Positions 1 to 10,046 of a DNA stretch of 64,000 nt are shown here, piece by piece. The notes under the pieces were generated by a model that saw only the letters and a program-made list of their open reading frames with translations, was not told the origin of the DNA and ran no database searches. Numbering within the stretch: position 1 is the first letter of the stretch; each line of letters starts with the position of its first letter. Source of the DNA: Vigna angularis (taxonomy: Eukaryota > Streptophyta > Magnoliopsida > Fabales > Fabaceae); assembly GCF_016808095.1 (NCBI RefSeq), contig NC_068971.1:29905631-29969630 (forward strand), given 5' to 3'. A program made the position numbers and the translations under genes.

Positions 1-204
1 AGACCTCATCTATCATATCCTCTTATATCTTAACAAAATCAGTTTTGATTGGAAGCCAAGATAATCGATTATTCCACGTAATAATCGATTATTTGCAAAC
101 CTAAGACTTTTTCTAAAAGCTTAGAATAATCGATTATATCCTTATGATAATCGATTAAAGACGCTGGAAGTACGAAAAACTTGAAAACGACAGAAATCTT
201 AATT
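1..204 (-). mobile_element. 3' non-coding end of a minus-strand SIRE-like copia element
   Basis: This stretch lies just downstream (minus strand) of the pol stop codon at 205-207. It has no open frame and carries four copies of an AATCGATTA-type palindrome. It belongs to the same minus-strand element as the gag at 2064-3310, or to a close relative. The assignment rests on position and on the palindromes, which recur in other copia LTRs here. Confidence 0.5.
61..158. promoter_or_regulatory. Phased ATAATCGATTAT sites (4 copies)
   Basis: ATAATCGATTAT starts at 61, 81 and 126, and a near copy starts at 147. The first pair is exactly 20 bp apart and the second 21 bp. The function is unknown; a binding site for a dimeric DNA-binding protein is an inference. 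Confidence 0.4.
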
Positions 205-312
205 CTAAGACATATCTATAATTCCTAACTCTCTTCTAAGATCATAGAACCTATCTTTGGGCAATGCTTTTGTGAAAACATCTTTGTGCAATTTCCCTCT
301 ATTGGTCAAAGT
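205..312 (-). pseudogene. Copia pol C-terminus (end of RNase H domain)
   Basis: Read on the minus strand, about 35 codons end in a TAG stop at 205-207. They match the extreme C-terminus of Ty1/copia polyproteins: the residues LHKDVFTKALP correspond to the usual 'ADIFTKPL' motif at the end of RNase H, followed by a short FYDLRRELGI-type tail. Upstream of about 312 the similarity stops abruptly. Integrase, reverse transcriptase and most of RNase H are missing, so this is a deletion remnant. It has the same strand as the gag relic and LTR at 2064-4647, and probably marks the far end of that element. Confidence 0.65.
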
Positions 313-2030
313 CCAGACTTTACAAAAGAATACTCAACCCTCCTCTACACAGTACCAGACTCTATTTTACACACAACTACCCGTCTCTCCTAACTACCGA
401 ACGGTCCTACCATTCAAAGGTCGAACAGTCTTACAATTTAGGCAATCTCAAACAAAAACGAATTCTCAAACAAGATTGGCTAAGCTAAGCAATCATACAC
501 TAGAGATAAAATAGGACAACCGCAAATTGACAAACAAGAAGCTGCTAAGATGTTTAAGAAAAAGTCAAATTAGGGTGCATTAGTTTTCAGATTTGAGCTT
601 GCACTGGTCTTTCAGCTTTTTAAAATAATTTAAAAATTGCTTTTGAATTGTTTATTTTAGATATCATACATGTACCAAGCTTTTGACGCAAGTTTGAATA
701 AATGTAGATGCACCATACAAACATCAGAAATAAGCAATTAAACCAGCAACTTGTTATCAACAAAAGATCTAAAAATGGTGGTTTGGAGAGTGAAAACACA
801 CAAGGCAGTTAAAACTCAAGATTCTTTGCCATGAACATGTTTAAATCAGTGAAATGAACTTGTGATCGCAGCTGATTAATGCTAAACAATAGTGTTTCTA
901 AGATTCACTTACCCAGATCCAATTATGTGTCAATTTAAACAACTCCACCAACCTATTTTAGATATAATGAGTCAATAACTTCAGGACACTTAATTGGTCT
1001 CAAAGACAGTTTAAAAAACTTGAATAAGACACTATGAAATGATTGCAAGATGTTCAACAATGGACTAGTGGTAAAATAAAATTTAAAACTGGAAAATTGA
1101 CTCAAACAAGGAAATGTAGTTTCAGCTAACTGCTTTCAAAGATTGTTTTGTTGTGATTTTCACATTGTCAACCAAGCTTTTGCGGAGCATATCATTGCTT
1201 GTATGGTTTGGACATTGTTACTAATCACGTGTGCATTTCACACCAAAATTTTAACACAAAACTGATTCAGATTTTAACTTCCAATAGTTTTTAAACCAAA
1301 TAACTTACAGCATAATTAAGCAAAATGGATCTGTTCATTCACTACATCCAAGATCTCAATGTGAATTATCATAGCTCATATGGTATTCATTTTGAACATA
1401 TAAACAGATCTCCACAGAAACAACTTTGAAACATAAATGCCAATTCAATCATCAAATGACTTAATCATCCAAAAATGCCAATGGAAATCTATCAGCCAGC
1501 TCATTCAAATGAATCTTTCATAGCTTTTAATGCTTGACAGAGATTACACCAAGGCTAACTTCAAAGTACTCATGAAATTGAATAGTAAACCACTTAAACA
1601 CAGATTCAATTTACAATTGAAAAACAAAGCGCTGAAATAACAATGCACATGACTAAACAAAAAAAAATGAAATTCAGCACATGAATGTCTCAAATAGATG
1701 AATTTCACTGATTAAAATGTGTAAAAAGACAAGAACACACCACAGGATGAATGAAATAGTGATGGACATATCATTTGACCATTTAGAAATGAATATAATA
1801 GTAATCAAATAATGGAAGATCAAAAAGACAAGCAGAACAAAATGCAACAACACAGTTTAAACAACACTTAGCTCAATAATTTGGTGCTCGAACCAAGGCT
1901 TTGGATACCTCTTGATGGATTCGTTCCCTGGCCTAGAGCTTCAATTCCAAAAGCAGAATACCATGGAGCTCTCTTCTCCTTTTGAAAACATAACCTGCAA
2001 AACCAAACAATAGAGTTTTGGTCCCCATAA
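313..2030. other. AT-rich stretch with no recognisable gene
   Basis: It lies between the pol tail and the gag relic, where the rest of pol should be. No reverse transcriptase or integrase motif was found in any frame I could follow, and the short open frames have no recognisable content. It is either replaced sequence or a strongly decayed interior. Confidence 0.5.
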
Positions 2031-2063
2031 TCTCATTTGGGTCCTTTTGAGGTTAGAGACAAA

Positions 2064-3310
2064 TTACTTTATAACAGGAATCCAAACATATCTCCCATTT
2101 GGAATTCCATAATGTTTTATTCTACATTTGTTTGAAGAATGTCCCTTTTTCATACAATAAAAGCAACAAACACCAAGCAGTTTGATTTTTACAGTTGTTC
2201 CCTTTTCAACCCAAGCTCTACGTGTTCTCCTATTTTGATTTTTCTTAAAATACATATTTTTGTTTTGAAAAAGTCCTTCTTAATATCATATTTCACACAA
2301 GATGAAAAATGTGTAGCTTTCATAAGTAAATTTTCCAAGATGTCAATATCAAACATATGATTTTTGCAAGACAGACATTCAACAGGATGTTCAACATTTG
2401 TAGACTCTTTCATTTCTAAATTGCAGATTTTATTTCTTAAAATAACTTCCTCATCTAATGCCTTCTCATATTTAATTCGCAATTCTTTAAATTCCTTTCC
2501 AAATTTTTATGAGCAGCATTCAATTTTTAAGATTCATCAAGTAATTCAAGTAAAGCTTTTTGCAAATCAAATTCACTAGTTTTAGAATTAGAACAACTTA
2601 CTTGGCTTACAGTATCATCAGTATTTATCGTAAAACACAAGTTTGCTTCTTCATCAGAATCACTTGAGCTACTTGAGTCATTATAACCCAAGCAATGTGG
2701 ACCTTCTTCTATTTGTGAATTTTCTTGATAATTGGACAAACGGCCTTTACATGGCCTCTTTCACCACATCCATAACATTTATAGCTTGATGAGGAGCCTT
2801 GATTGTCCTTCTTTTTCTTCAAGAATTGGCTTCCAGATGATTCATCGTTGATCATTAAGAATAAATTTTCTTGCTCATTAGAATCGCTTGAGCTTGAGGA
2901 GTTTGATGTAGAGCATGAATAAAAAAAGGTCAACTTATCCACATCTATGACTTTATCATGGGTGACTCTTAAAAATTCCCACATTTCCTGAGCACTTTCA
3001 TAAACAGAAACTTTGATAAATTCATCAAGGGTTAGTGCAGATAAATTATATTTCTGGCCTTAACTTCATATTGTGCCATTCTATTTTCATTCAAGGTCCA
3101 GTTAAAATATGATTTTTCTACTTCCACACCATCAACAATACTTTTAGGAATATAAGGACCATTTTTTACAGCTTCCTAGATGCCTCTATCAACAGACCCC
3201 ATGAAAATTTCCATTCTCACTTTCCAAAATGCATAGTTATCACTAGTAAAGAGTGGTGGTCTGTTAATAGAAGCACCCTGGGCATATACTTGATTTTGAT
3301 GACCGGCCAT
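2064..3310 (-). pseudogene. SIRE/Maximus-like copia gag (broken)
   Basis: This is a nucleocapsid-type gag on the minus strand. The start ATG is at 3308-3310 (MAGHQNQVYAQG...), and the early region holds the copia gag signature 'PPLFTSDNYAFWKVRM'. Translation runs into TAG at 3176-3178, where related gags have tryptophan. Homology then continues through frameshifted segments down to about 2064. Two CCHC zinc knuckles remain: CYGCGERGHVKAVC near 2735-2780 and CFYCMKKGHSSNKC near 2110-2160. Acidic, serine-rich stretches lie before and after the first knuckle, as in SIRE-type gags. Protease, integrase and reverse transcriptase do not follow. In a complete element gag would coat the RNA in cytoplasmic particles; this copy cannot make an intact protein. 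Confidence 0.85.
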
Positions 3311-3341
3311 TTTCAAAAAATTTGAAAGAATATCAAAGCAA

Positions 3342-3353
3342 GCTTTGATACCA
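3342..3353 (-). other. Primer-binding site for initiator tRNA-Met
   Basis: The minus strand reads TGGTATCAAAGC, one base off the usual copia primer-binding site TGGTATCAGAGC. It lies two bases from the LTR end at 3356, between LTR and gag, as expected. Confidence 0.8.
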
Positions 3354-4000
3354 ATTGTTGGTACTAGCAATCGGTATCGTCGAGTCGCGCAGCGGAATAA
3401 AATAGCGTAAAACGTGTTTGGTCAATTTAAAAAATGGTTCCTTTAATTTTCTTATAAACTTTTTAACAAACAGTTGATGTGCAGAAAATGTAAAGAGTAT
3501 AGGGACTAGAAAAATCACACAAATGATTTTTATCCTGGTTCAAATCAAAAGATTCTACGTTCAGTCGTTAATCACTATAAATAGTGATTAGCCTTTTTCA
3601 CTAAAAATAGTTTCACAGTTATAATAGAGTGAATGGAAATTTAGAACAACAAAATCTTCCGTCGATGAACGAACCGGAAGAAACTTCCTTCGACAAACGA
3701 ACCGGAAGCAACAACTCTGCCAACTTGAAGAGAACCGCTCCGACCTTTGATGCACAAAGCGCGAGCTTCTCCTTTTCACAAGACTTGACAAGAGCAAGAG
3801 CTATCACTTGAGAAGTTCCTCAGACACAATGTATTCTCAAATGGCATAGTCTCCTTTTCACTCATAGAGAGTTTCCTTAGGCACAAAGCTCTAATACTCT
3901 CAAATGAAATGTTTTTTTCTAAGAGCTGTGGAAAATACTATTTATAAGCCCAGGTTCGTGCAGAGTCAGAAACTGAATAGACATCTCCCAACTGCTAGTG

Positions 4001-4032
4001 ATAATCGATTATTGTAAGTGATAATCGATTAT
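4001..4032. promoter_or_regulatory. Phased ATAATCGATTAT pair, 20 bp
   Basis: Two perfect copies of the palindrome start at 4001 and 4021, separated by the 8-bp spacer TGTAAGTG, inside the copia LTR. The spacing matches the pairs at 61/81, 34021/34041 and others. Confidence 0.45.
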
Positions 4033-4106
4033 CTGCGAGACTTTCGAACAGTTAGAATATTAACTCTTCAACCGGTCGGCTCCAGTTCTTCACCTCCTTC
4101 CACTGT

Positions 4107-4400
4107 TTGGTTTTGAGCCCTCACAGCCTTCTATCGTTCGGCTTTATTCCTCACTGCCTTCCATCATTCAGCTCGACCCCTTATCACCTTCTGTCGTTCG
4201 GCTTGGTTCCTCACATCTTTCCAGTGTTCGGTGCTTACTGCTTGGTCTCGGTCATACCTCACTTGGTCTCGGTCATGCCCTCCACCGCTCGGTCTGAACT
4301 GCTCGGTCTCGGTCATGCTCTCCACCGCTCCTTCCGAACTTCTCGGTCTCGGTCATGCTCTCCACCGCTCGGTCCTCTTTCTCCTCTCTCACAACTTTCC
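4107..4400. repeat. CG-containing minisatellite inside the LTR
   Basis: Degenerate tandem units of about 36 bp (TTCGGCTT...CCTCAC...TTCC) pass into units built on CTCGGTCTCGGTCATGC plus TCCACCGCTC. Several open frames across it only read through the repeat and are not taken as genes. Confidence 0.75.
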
Positions 4401-4755
4401 ACCGCTCAGCTCAATTCTCGTATACCTTCCAACTCTTAACTTTTTCTTCTATAGTGTTAGTTGGACACAATATCGTTCGGCTTGTGTTTGACGTCATTCG
4501 GTCTTTAAATGTGTTTGGCCTTCATCCGTTAGAGAGCGTTCGTCCTTTTAGTTGTTGCACGTCGTTCGATTTTCCTCGCGAACCAACATACAGGAATGCT
4601 TTTAAACTTAATACAACAAAGGTCTTCATATTCTTCACTTTGTAACATCATCAAAATCATTATCTTCAAGTCACCAATGCTCCTCATTGGTAAGATGGAT
4701 TAGGTTATTAGATAAGTTTGGATTGAGGTAAATTACATAAGTTTGACATGGTGTG

Positions 4756-5102
4756 TGTAACACCCCTTTTAGGGCATAACTTGTGATTAATGAAATATCA
4801 ATTTACTTTCAATAGATATAATCTCTTATATCATCAGAGGAGTATAATTTCAAAGCAACATAAGTACTATTTGAAATATAAAAATTACAAAATTTAAAAT
4901 TTTTTTTTCCAAATACAATTTACAAAACAAAATTCCAAGGATTATCCCAACACGCCTCTCCACTTTATGCATGTTTAACTTCATTTGTAATATCATCTGC
5001 TCCCGTATAACGACACGAGTTATATGATCATCGCACGAACACAAACAAGTATAAGCGTAAGCTAATCAAAAGACACATCATACATATATCATAACCATAC
5101 TT
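4756..5102 (+). mobile_element. Truncated long LTR starting TGTAACACCCC
   Basis: It begins with the TGTAACACCCC signature shared with the element at 6107. It keeps a conserved block (CCCGTATAACG ... ATGATCATCGCACG ... ACAAACAAG) that also occurs near 6360-6430 and 48270-48310. It is cut off where the next LTR copy begins at 5103. Confidence 0.6.
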
Positions 5103-5340
5103 GTAACGTCTCAATTTCTAGGGTGTCATAGGTTATTCAAAAATAGGTAAATTTTAAAACTTTATCATAATGCGGTAACTTATTTTCAAAATCTTAACAT
5201 TTAAATGTGCATAATTTATTTAAAACATAATAGTTCTAAAACACTTGTCCAATGAAAATAACGAAGGAAAAAAAATAACTCCAATTACATTATCGTAAAG
5301 TTCAACCGCAATAACTTTAAATAAAAATCCCAAGTTTATC
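5103..5340 (+). mobile_element. Second truncated TGTAAC-type LTR
   Basis: It starts TGTAACGTCTCAATTTCTAG and stays alignable by eye to 6107-6300 (the shared blocks include AATAACGAAGGAAA and ACTCCAATTA). It is truncated where the SIRE 3' end begins at about 5341. Confidence 0.65.
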
Positions 5341-5531
5341 ATACATAGCTCTTGTTTTTTTTTTTATAATGCTCAAAAAGGGGGAGATATATATTTAAAG
5401 AGAACTTAATTTTTTTATCTCTTGTCTACTAATACCTTTTCTTTAAGTTATGTATGCTTTACAAATTAGTACAGGTTACAAAAAGCTTTAAATATCAAAG
5501 GAGTTTTGATCATCATAAAAAATGGGGAGAT
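5341..5531 (+). mobile_element. 3' internal end of a SIRE-like copia element with two polypurine tracts
   Basis: CAAAAAGGGGGAGAT at 5374-5388 and AAAATGGGGAGAT at 5519-5531 are polypurine tracts of the type seen near the 3' ends of SIRE elements. The second abuts the LTR start TGTTAGAAT at 5532. Only about 190 bp of the interior survives. Confidence 0.75.
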
Positions 5532-5768
5532 TGTTAGAATATAAATGAAGCCTAGAAGTTTTGATGACGTCTCAAAGTCAAGTTTCAAGTTCTCATGTTG
5601 CGAGAAGATCTTCATGAAGACTTTTCTTTTGTTAAAGCTTTTGTAATTTAGTAGTTTTATGTATAGGATGTTGATTCCATGTATTGGTTTGCTTTTATTC
5701 TGCTTTAAAATTCGTTTTGGAATTAGAAAACCTCTTTTTGACTCAGAATAATTAATTACCAACTAATA

Positions 5769-5906
5769 ATAATTGATTATCAGTAATCGATTATGATTTT
5801 CCATAATTGATTATCATGAGCAATTATGAGCATTTTCAAGCAATTTTTTTACCATTGTGCATTCATTAAATGCATAATTGATTATCATAAGTGGATAATC
5901 GATTAT
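5769..5906. promoter_or_regulatory. Cluster of AATCGATTA-type palindromes
   Basis: ATAATTGATTAT or ATAATCGATTAT-like sites start at 5769, 5783, 5803, 5874 and 5895. The 5783/5803 pair is 20 bp apart and 5874/5895 is 21 bp apart. All lie in the SIRE LTR. Confidence 0.4.
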
Positions 5907-7327
5907 CAAGTGCTAAATAGCTGACAACAGATTTTTGGAGGTATCCTTGAGTGATGTCTCTATAAATTGGTTTGGGACTCTGATTCTAAAATACGAAATA
6001 CATAAATTTTGAAAAGCTTATCTGTTTTGTTGTGTGTTGTGATAAGTGTGTTCTAGGGTTAATGTAACATTTGTGCATGTGGCTTTTAGAACTTGGTGTT
6101 GGCATATGTAACACCCCAATTTCTGGAATGTCACGTGTTATTAAAAATCGGTAAAATTCAAAATTTATCATAGCGTAGAAACGTACTTAAAGATTTTCTT
6201 ATCCAATCACATTATTTTGAGTAATAAAATAACGAAGGAAATACTCCAATTATATTGTCTTTACTTGTAAAACAAATTAGCTTCGAATGAATCCCAAGGT
6301 TATTCTCCATCTTCTCTCGAGTCAATCACGCCTTTGGAACATTTGTAACATTATTTGCTCACGTATAACGCATTATACGATCATTGCCAATAATTTCATT
6401 CACAAACATAGAAACACAAACATGTATGATGTAAGCTACCGAATAAACAATCGTAACAACAAGAAACATACATATTGATTATATCAACCATAATCAAACA
6501 CACAACAAAGATACATACCTTATGATTATACCAACCATAATCAAACACACAACAAGATACATACCTTCTGATTATATCAACCATAATCAAACACATCATA
6601 CATAGTAGTGATAACAATAGGATTCCTAATCCTCTAAAAGAAACAATTCAATCATACTGAATTACTCAATCCTCGATCCTTAAACTTCGATCATCGATCC
6701 TTGATCTCTAACTCTTGATGTCATCACTAACATCTCGCACATAGACCCTTGGTCTATCCATCCATTAGCACACATGCTAACTACTTACTATAAACATTAT
6801 AGTAACACCACTATCAACATAACATAACTTGGAGCATCTTAAGTATCATGATCATCATCATAGATACACCACCATCATGACTATCGCAGTCATGAACAAC
6901 ACTATGAACATCACCCAAACCACAATACCATAATGCAAGGAGTACATCTCACTCTTGTACCCTACGTCACCAACTGTAGTCGCTCCTATAGTATACTTGT
7001 AGACTCTCATACAGGATATATGTAGCCTTCCCTACAGATCATCTCCTTCTAATGCACATAAGGTAAAAGGAAGCACCTATCCAGAGATAGAACCCGAATT
7101 TACGAGGTACAACAAGTAGACTTATCCTCTTCTCTCATGCTCATCAATCACATACTCAAGTACATCCCAACACTCACTCATACTTCACTCTCAGTCACAA
7201 GTCAAATTGAACCTAAACATAACCACTAACCTGAATCTATGATTATTATCATGTTTCACAGCTCCTCAAGCTTAGTTCACGTCCATTCTTCATCAAATTT
7301 TCTATTTTTCACAAAAAATGCACTATG

Positions 7328-7359
7328 ATAATCGATTATCACTTAAGGTAATTGATTCG
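7328..7359. promoter_or_regulatory. Phased palindrome pair, 20 bp
   Basis: ATAATCGATTAT starts at 7328 and GTAATTGATTCG at 7348, separated by CACTTAAG. The homologous pair in the other family copy is at 33955/33975 with the same spacer. Confidence 0.45.
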
Positions 7360-8034
7360 TTACTACCCAAACCACCCATCAGTAAAATCAAAACAACACA
7401 CCCCAAGAACCACACCTACACTGGTAGAGAACTATGCCCCTCATGCATGAGTTAAACCACCGTTTAAACCAAATAATGTGATCCAAAAATACACAACATC
7501 TACAATCACAACCATAGAGATTTAGCTCTCCTTACAAACAACATTGTCATAAATTGATCAATGCATTCAGAATAATACCAAAATAAACACCAAATCACCA
7601 ATATAACCTTTATATCATAGTAGTTAAGTCCTTCTTAGAATTTCATCACACCAAAAACCATCAATTCATAATAAGACTATAACAAGCAATGCGATAGCCA
7701 CACCTACAATCCCTTAAATGAAATCATGTTCAAGCCATTAGCTACGAACCATCTACCAATTTAAGGTAACTTGTGCCTATCCAACCATCATTATAAATGT
7801 ATGTCAACTTTCATACTTCACCGTATCATTCCCGTTTATCAAAACAAGATGATTCTGGTAGTTCTCCACCGCAGCTTGGGACCTGTCTCCCCCATTCCCC
7901 ACTGTTCACCCTAGCACAAAACTTAACACGAGTCGGAACCCTTTGGGCGAGACCTCCATCCCTTTCTACCCCTTTGAAAGAGGAAAAAGCAGCACTCAAA
8001 TCCAGTCCCTTCCATCTCCCCTCTAGGATGAAGA

Positions 8035-8395
8035 GACTCATCTCTTCCACCACTACTTACAAACGAAGAGATTCACTTTTCTACCCTCCCGCAAGAGGAA
8101 AGGTGACTACCTTTCTACCCCCTCGAAAGAGGAAAGAGCAGCACTCAAATCCATGTCCCTTCCACCGTCCATCATGGACGAAGAGACCCATCTCTTCCAT
8201 AGCCCTCATGGACGAAGAAACTCATCTCTTCCACTGCCTTTCAAAGACGAAGAGATCCACCTTTCTACCCCTTGAAAGAGGAAAGGTCACTACCTTTCTA
8301 CCCCCTCACAAGAGGAAAGGTCACTACCTTTCTACCCCCTCACAAGAGGAAAAGTGACTACCTTTCTACCTCCTCGAAAGAGGAAAGGTACAACC
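8035..8395. repeat. 34-bp tandem repeats in the long LTR
   Basis: GAAAGGTCAC-type starts fall at 8281, 8315, 8349 and 8383, exactly 34 bp apart. The unit is roughly GAAAGGTCACTACCTTTC plus TACCCCCTCACAAGAG. Degenerate relatives (GAAGAGACTCATCTCTTCC) extend upstream. Confidence 0.85.
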
Positions 8396-9475
8396 CTAGA
8401 TTAACTAAGTATAGGGAAAACCTAACAAACCATACATACATTCATAGGAAAAACCCAACACAAATATTACATATGCCAAAAAACGCATATAACATATAAC
8501 CATAAACAAACAAAGGTAAGCTTCCCAATACCTTGGTCAATCATAAGGCTTTATCTTCAACCTTAAAACACCATCAATGTTTCTTTACACTAAGAGTTTC
8601 TAGTCGCTCTCTCCATCTCTTCTTCCCCCAAAACGCTCATCTCATTTCTTCCTTTGCTTTCTCTCTTTGATTTAGAGTTTCTAGAGTTTCTAAACACAAA
8701 ACCACCCATTTCTCTATATCTTAATATTTATGAATCCACTCAACTCTATCTCTAATATTTTCTCACTTATAATAATACATTTTATTCTAATTTATTATGA
8801 GTATATCAATAATATATATTATTATTATCTAGCCATAATATCTAATTATATATAATAATATCTAAATATGTCATTTAAAATATCTACAATAACTAATAAT
8901 AATAATATTTTTTTTAATATCTAAACCCACCAAAATTATATTTCTTATTTTCTTTCAATTACTTTATTTTTAAAACCCTTATTTTCTCGGATCTGACAAC
9001 ATAGAGTGAGAACTTTCACAAGAGTTATGATTGAGTGTTGTTGTTGATTTAAAAGCATGTCATCTTTTGTGAAGATTCAAAGGAAGTGTTCATCCTTCGT
9101 GAAACATTCGATGGAGGTGTTCATCCATTGTGGATTTCAAGGGAAGTGAGTTCCATCTCTCGGGGTAACAAAAGAAGTGTTCTAACCTTAAACTTTTTCT
9201 TTGTGATTGTAAAAAATTGTTGATTTATGATAGTGGATCGTTAATTCTCATTTGAGATTAACAACTTGACATAGGATCTTTGTGATCTGAACAAGTATAA
9301 AATCACATGTGCAATTTTCTCTCTTCCTTACTCTCTTATTTGTTTTAAATTATCATTAAGGAATTTAAATTACAAGAGAAAATATTTAAAGGCACGATTT
9401 GCGATAAGAAACCAATTCACCCCCTCTTGGTTTATTGTGCACACTAACTATTTTGTTACACTCTTCTATGACAAT

Positions 9476-9486
9476 TGATATTAGAG
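9476..9486 (+). other. Degenerate copia primer-binding site
   Basis: TGATATTAGAG stands where TGGTATCAGAG would be in an active copia element, directly after the LTR end and before the gag start. The two changes are transitions. Confidence 0.6.
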
Positions 9487-9508
9487 ATTACTTTGATAGT
9501 AATTCAAA

Positions 9509-10046
9509 ATGACGGGGCAACATCAAACCTTTGTTGATGGTGCATCTATTAGCAGACCTCCATTGTTTACTAGAGAAAACTATGTTTTTTGAAAAGTTAG
9601 AATGCAATTTTTTATAGAATCTGTTAATAGTGAGATTTGGGAAGCTGTCACAAATGGTCATTTTGTTCCTACTATTTTTATTAACAATTTACAGGAACCT
9701 AAACCTTGCGACTAATGGAATGTTGACGATAGAAAGAGATCCCAACAAGATGTAAGGGCTCGTAATATAATATCATCCACTTTAACTATTATTGAGTTTT
9801 ACAGGGGTCTCTACTTAAAACAATGCTCAAGAGATATGGGAGAAGTTGAGGGTCACTCACGAAGGAATGAATGATGTTAGAAGGGCTAAAAGGAATACTC
9901 TAATCCAAGAGTATGAGATGTTCTGAATGAAGCAAGGATAAACTATCATAGATGTCTAAAAACGCTCATATTGTGAATTATCTCATTGGGTTTGGTAAGT
10001 CCTTTGATAATGATGAATTAAATATAAAAATCCTTAAATTGTTGCA
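9509..10046 (+). pseudogene. SIRE-like copia gag, N-terminal part (broken)
   Basis: ATG at 9509 opens MTGQHQTFVDGASISRPPLF, which resembles the gag start at 3310 on the other strand. The conserved tryptophan after 'ENYVF' is a TGA stop. Further stops and frameshifts follow, but gag-like segments continue (FGKSFDNDELNIKILKLL near 9990-10045). Similarity ends near 10046, and no zinc knuckle, protease or pol follows. The reading is a gag relic belonging to the LTR that ends at 9473. It cannot encode a protein. Confidence 0.8.

Larger units (their letters stand above)
3356..4647 (-). mobile_element. 5' LTR of the minus-strand copia element
   Basis: On the plus strand it runs from TGTTGGTAC next to the primer-binding site to about TTTGTAACA, so on the minus strand it starts TGTTACAAAG and ends GTACCAACA. 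The inner boundary is firm. The outer one is the best TG...CA fit and could be off, because no target-site duplication was recognised. It contains a minisatellite (4107-4400) and a phased palindrome pair (4001/4021). Confidence 0.65.
6107..8998 (+). mobile_element. 2.9-kb solo LTR inserted in the SIRE LTR
   Basis: It starts TGTAACACCCC and ends CGGATCTGACA. It is flanked by GCATA (6102-6106) and ACATA (8999-9003), a 5-bp target-site duplication with one mismatch. No polyprotein frame lies inside. The 3' part (8505-8998) matches 34925-35420, and the segment near 7228-7352 matches 33860-33985, so the same LTR family occurs twice in the window. The lineage (probably Ty3/gypsy) is not proven. The 186-codon frame at 7797-8357 only reads through tandem repeats. 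Confidence 0.8.
5532..9473 (+). mobile_element. SIRE-like copia LTR, split by a nested solo LTR
   Basis: It starts TGTTAGAATATAAATG after a polypurine tract and ends CTATGACA just before a degenerate primer-binding site. Without the insertion at 6107-8998 and its duplicated target it is about 1.05 kb. The sequence on both sides of the insertion matches the LTR copy at 58600-59580 (for example the AGATTAGCAACTGGACAT-like block near 9260). It is unusual in having internal-type sequence on both sides: polypurine tract to the left, primer-binding site and gag to the right. Confidence 0.75.

Noticed and set aside
4107..4645. Three overlapping plus-strand frames
   Set aside because: They lie in the minisatellite of a minus-strand copia LTR and have no independent support.
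7797..8357. 186-codon open frame on the plus strand
   Set aside because: It reads through 34-bp and related tandem repeats inside a solo LTR. The protein is only a repeat translation.
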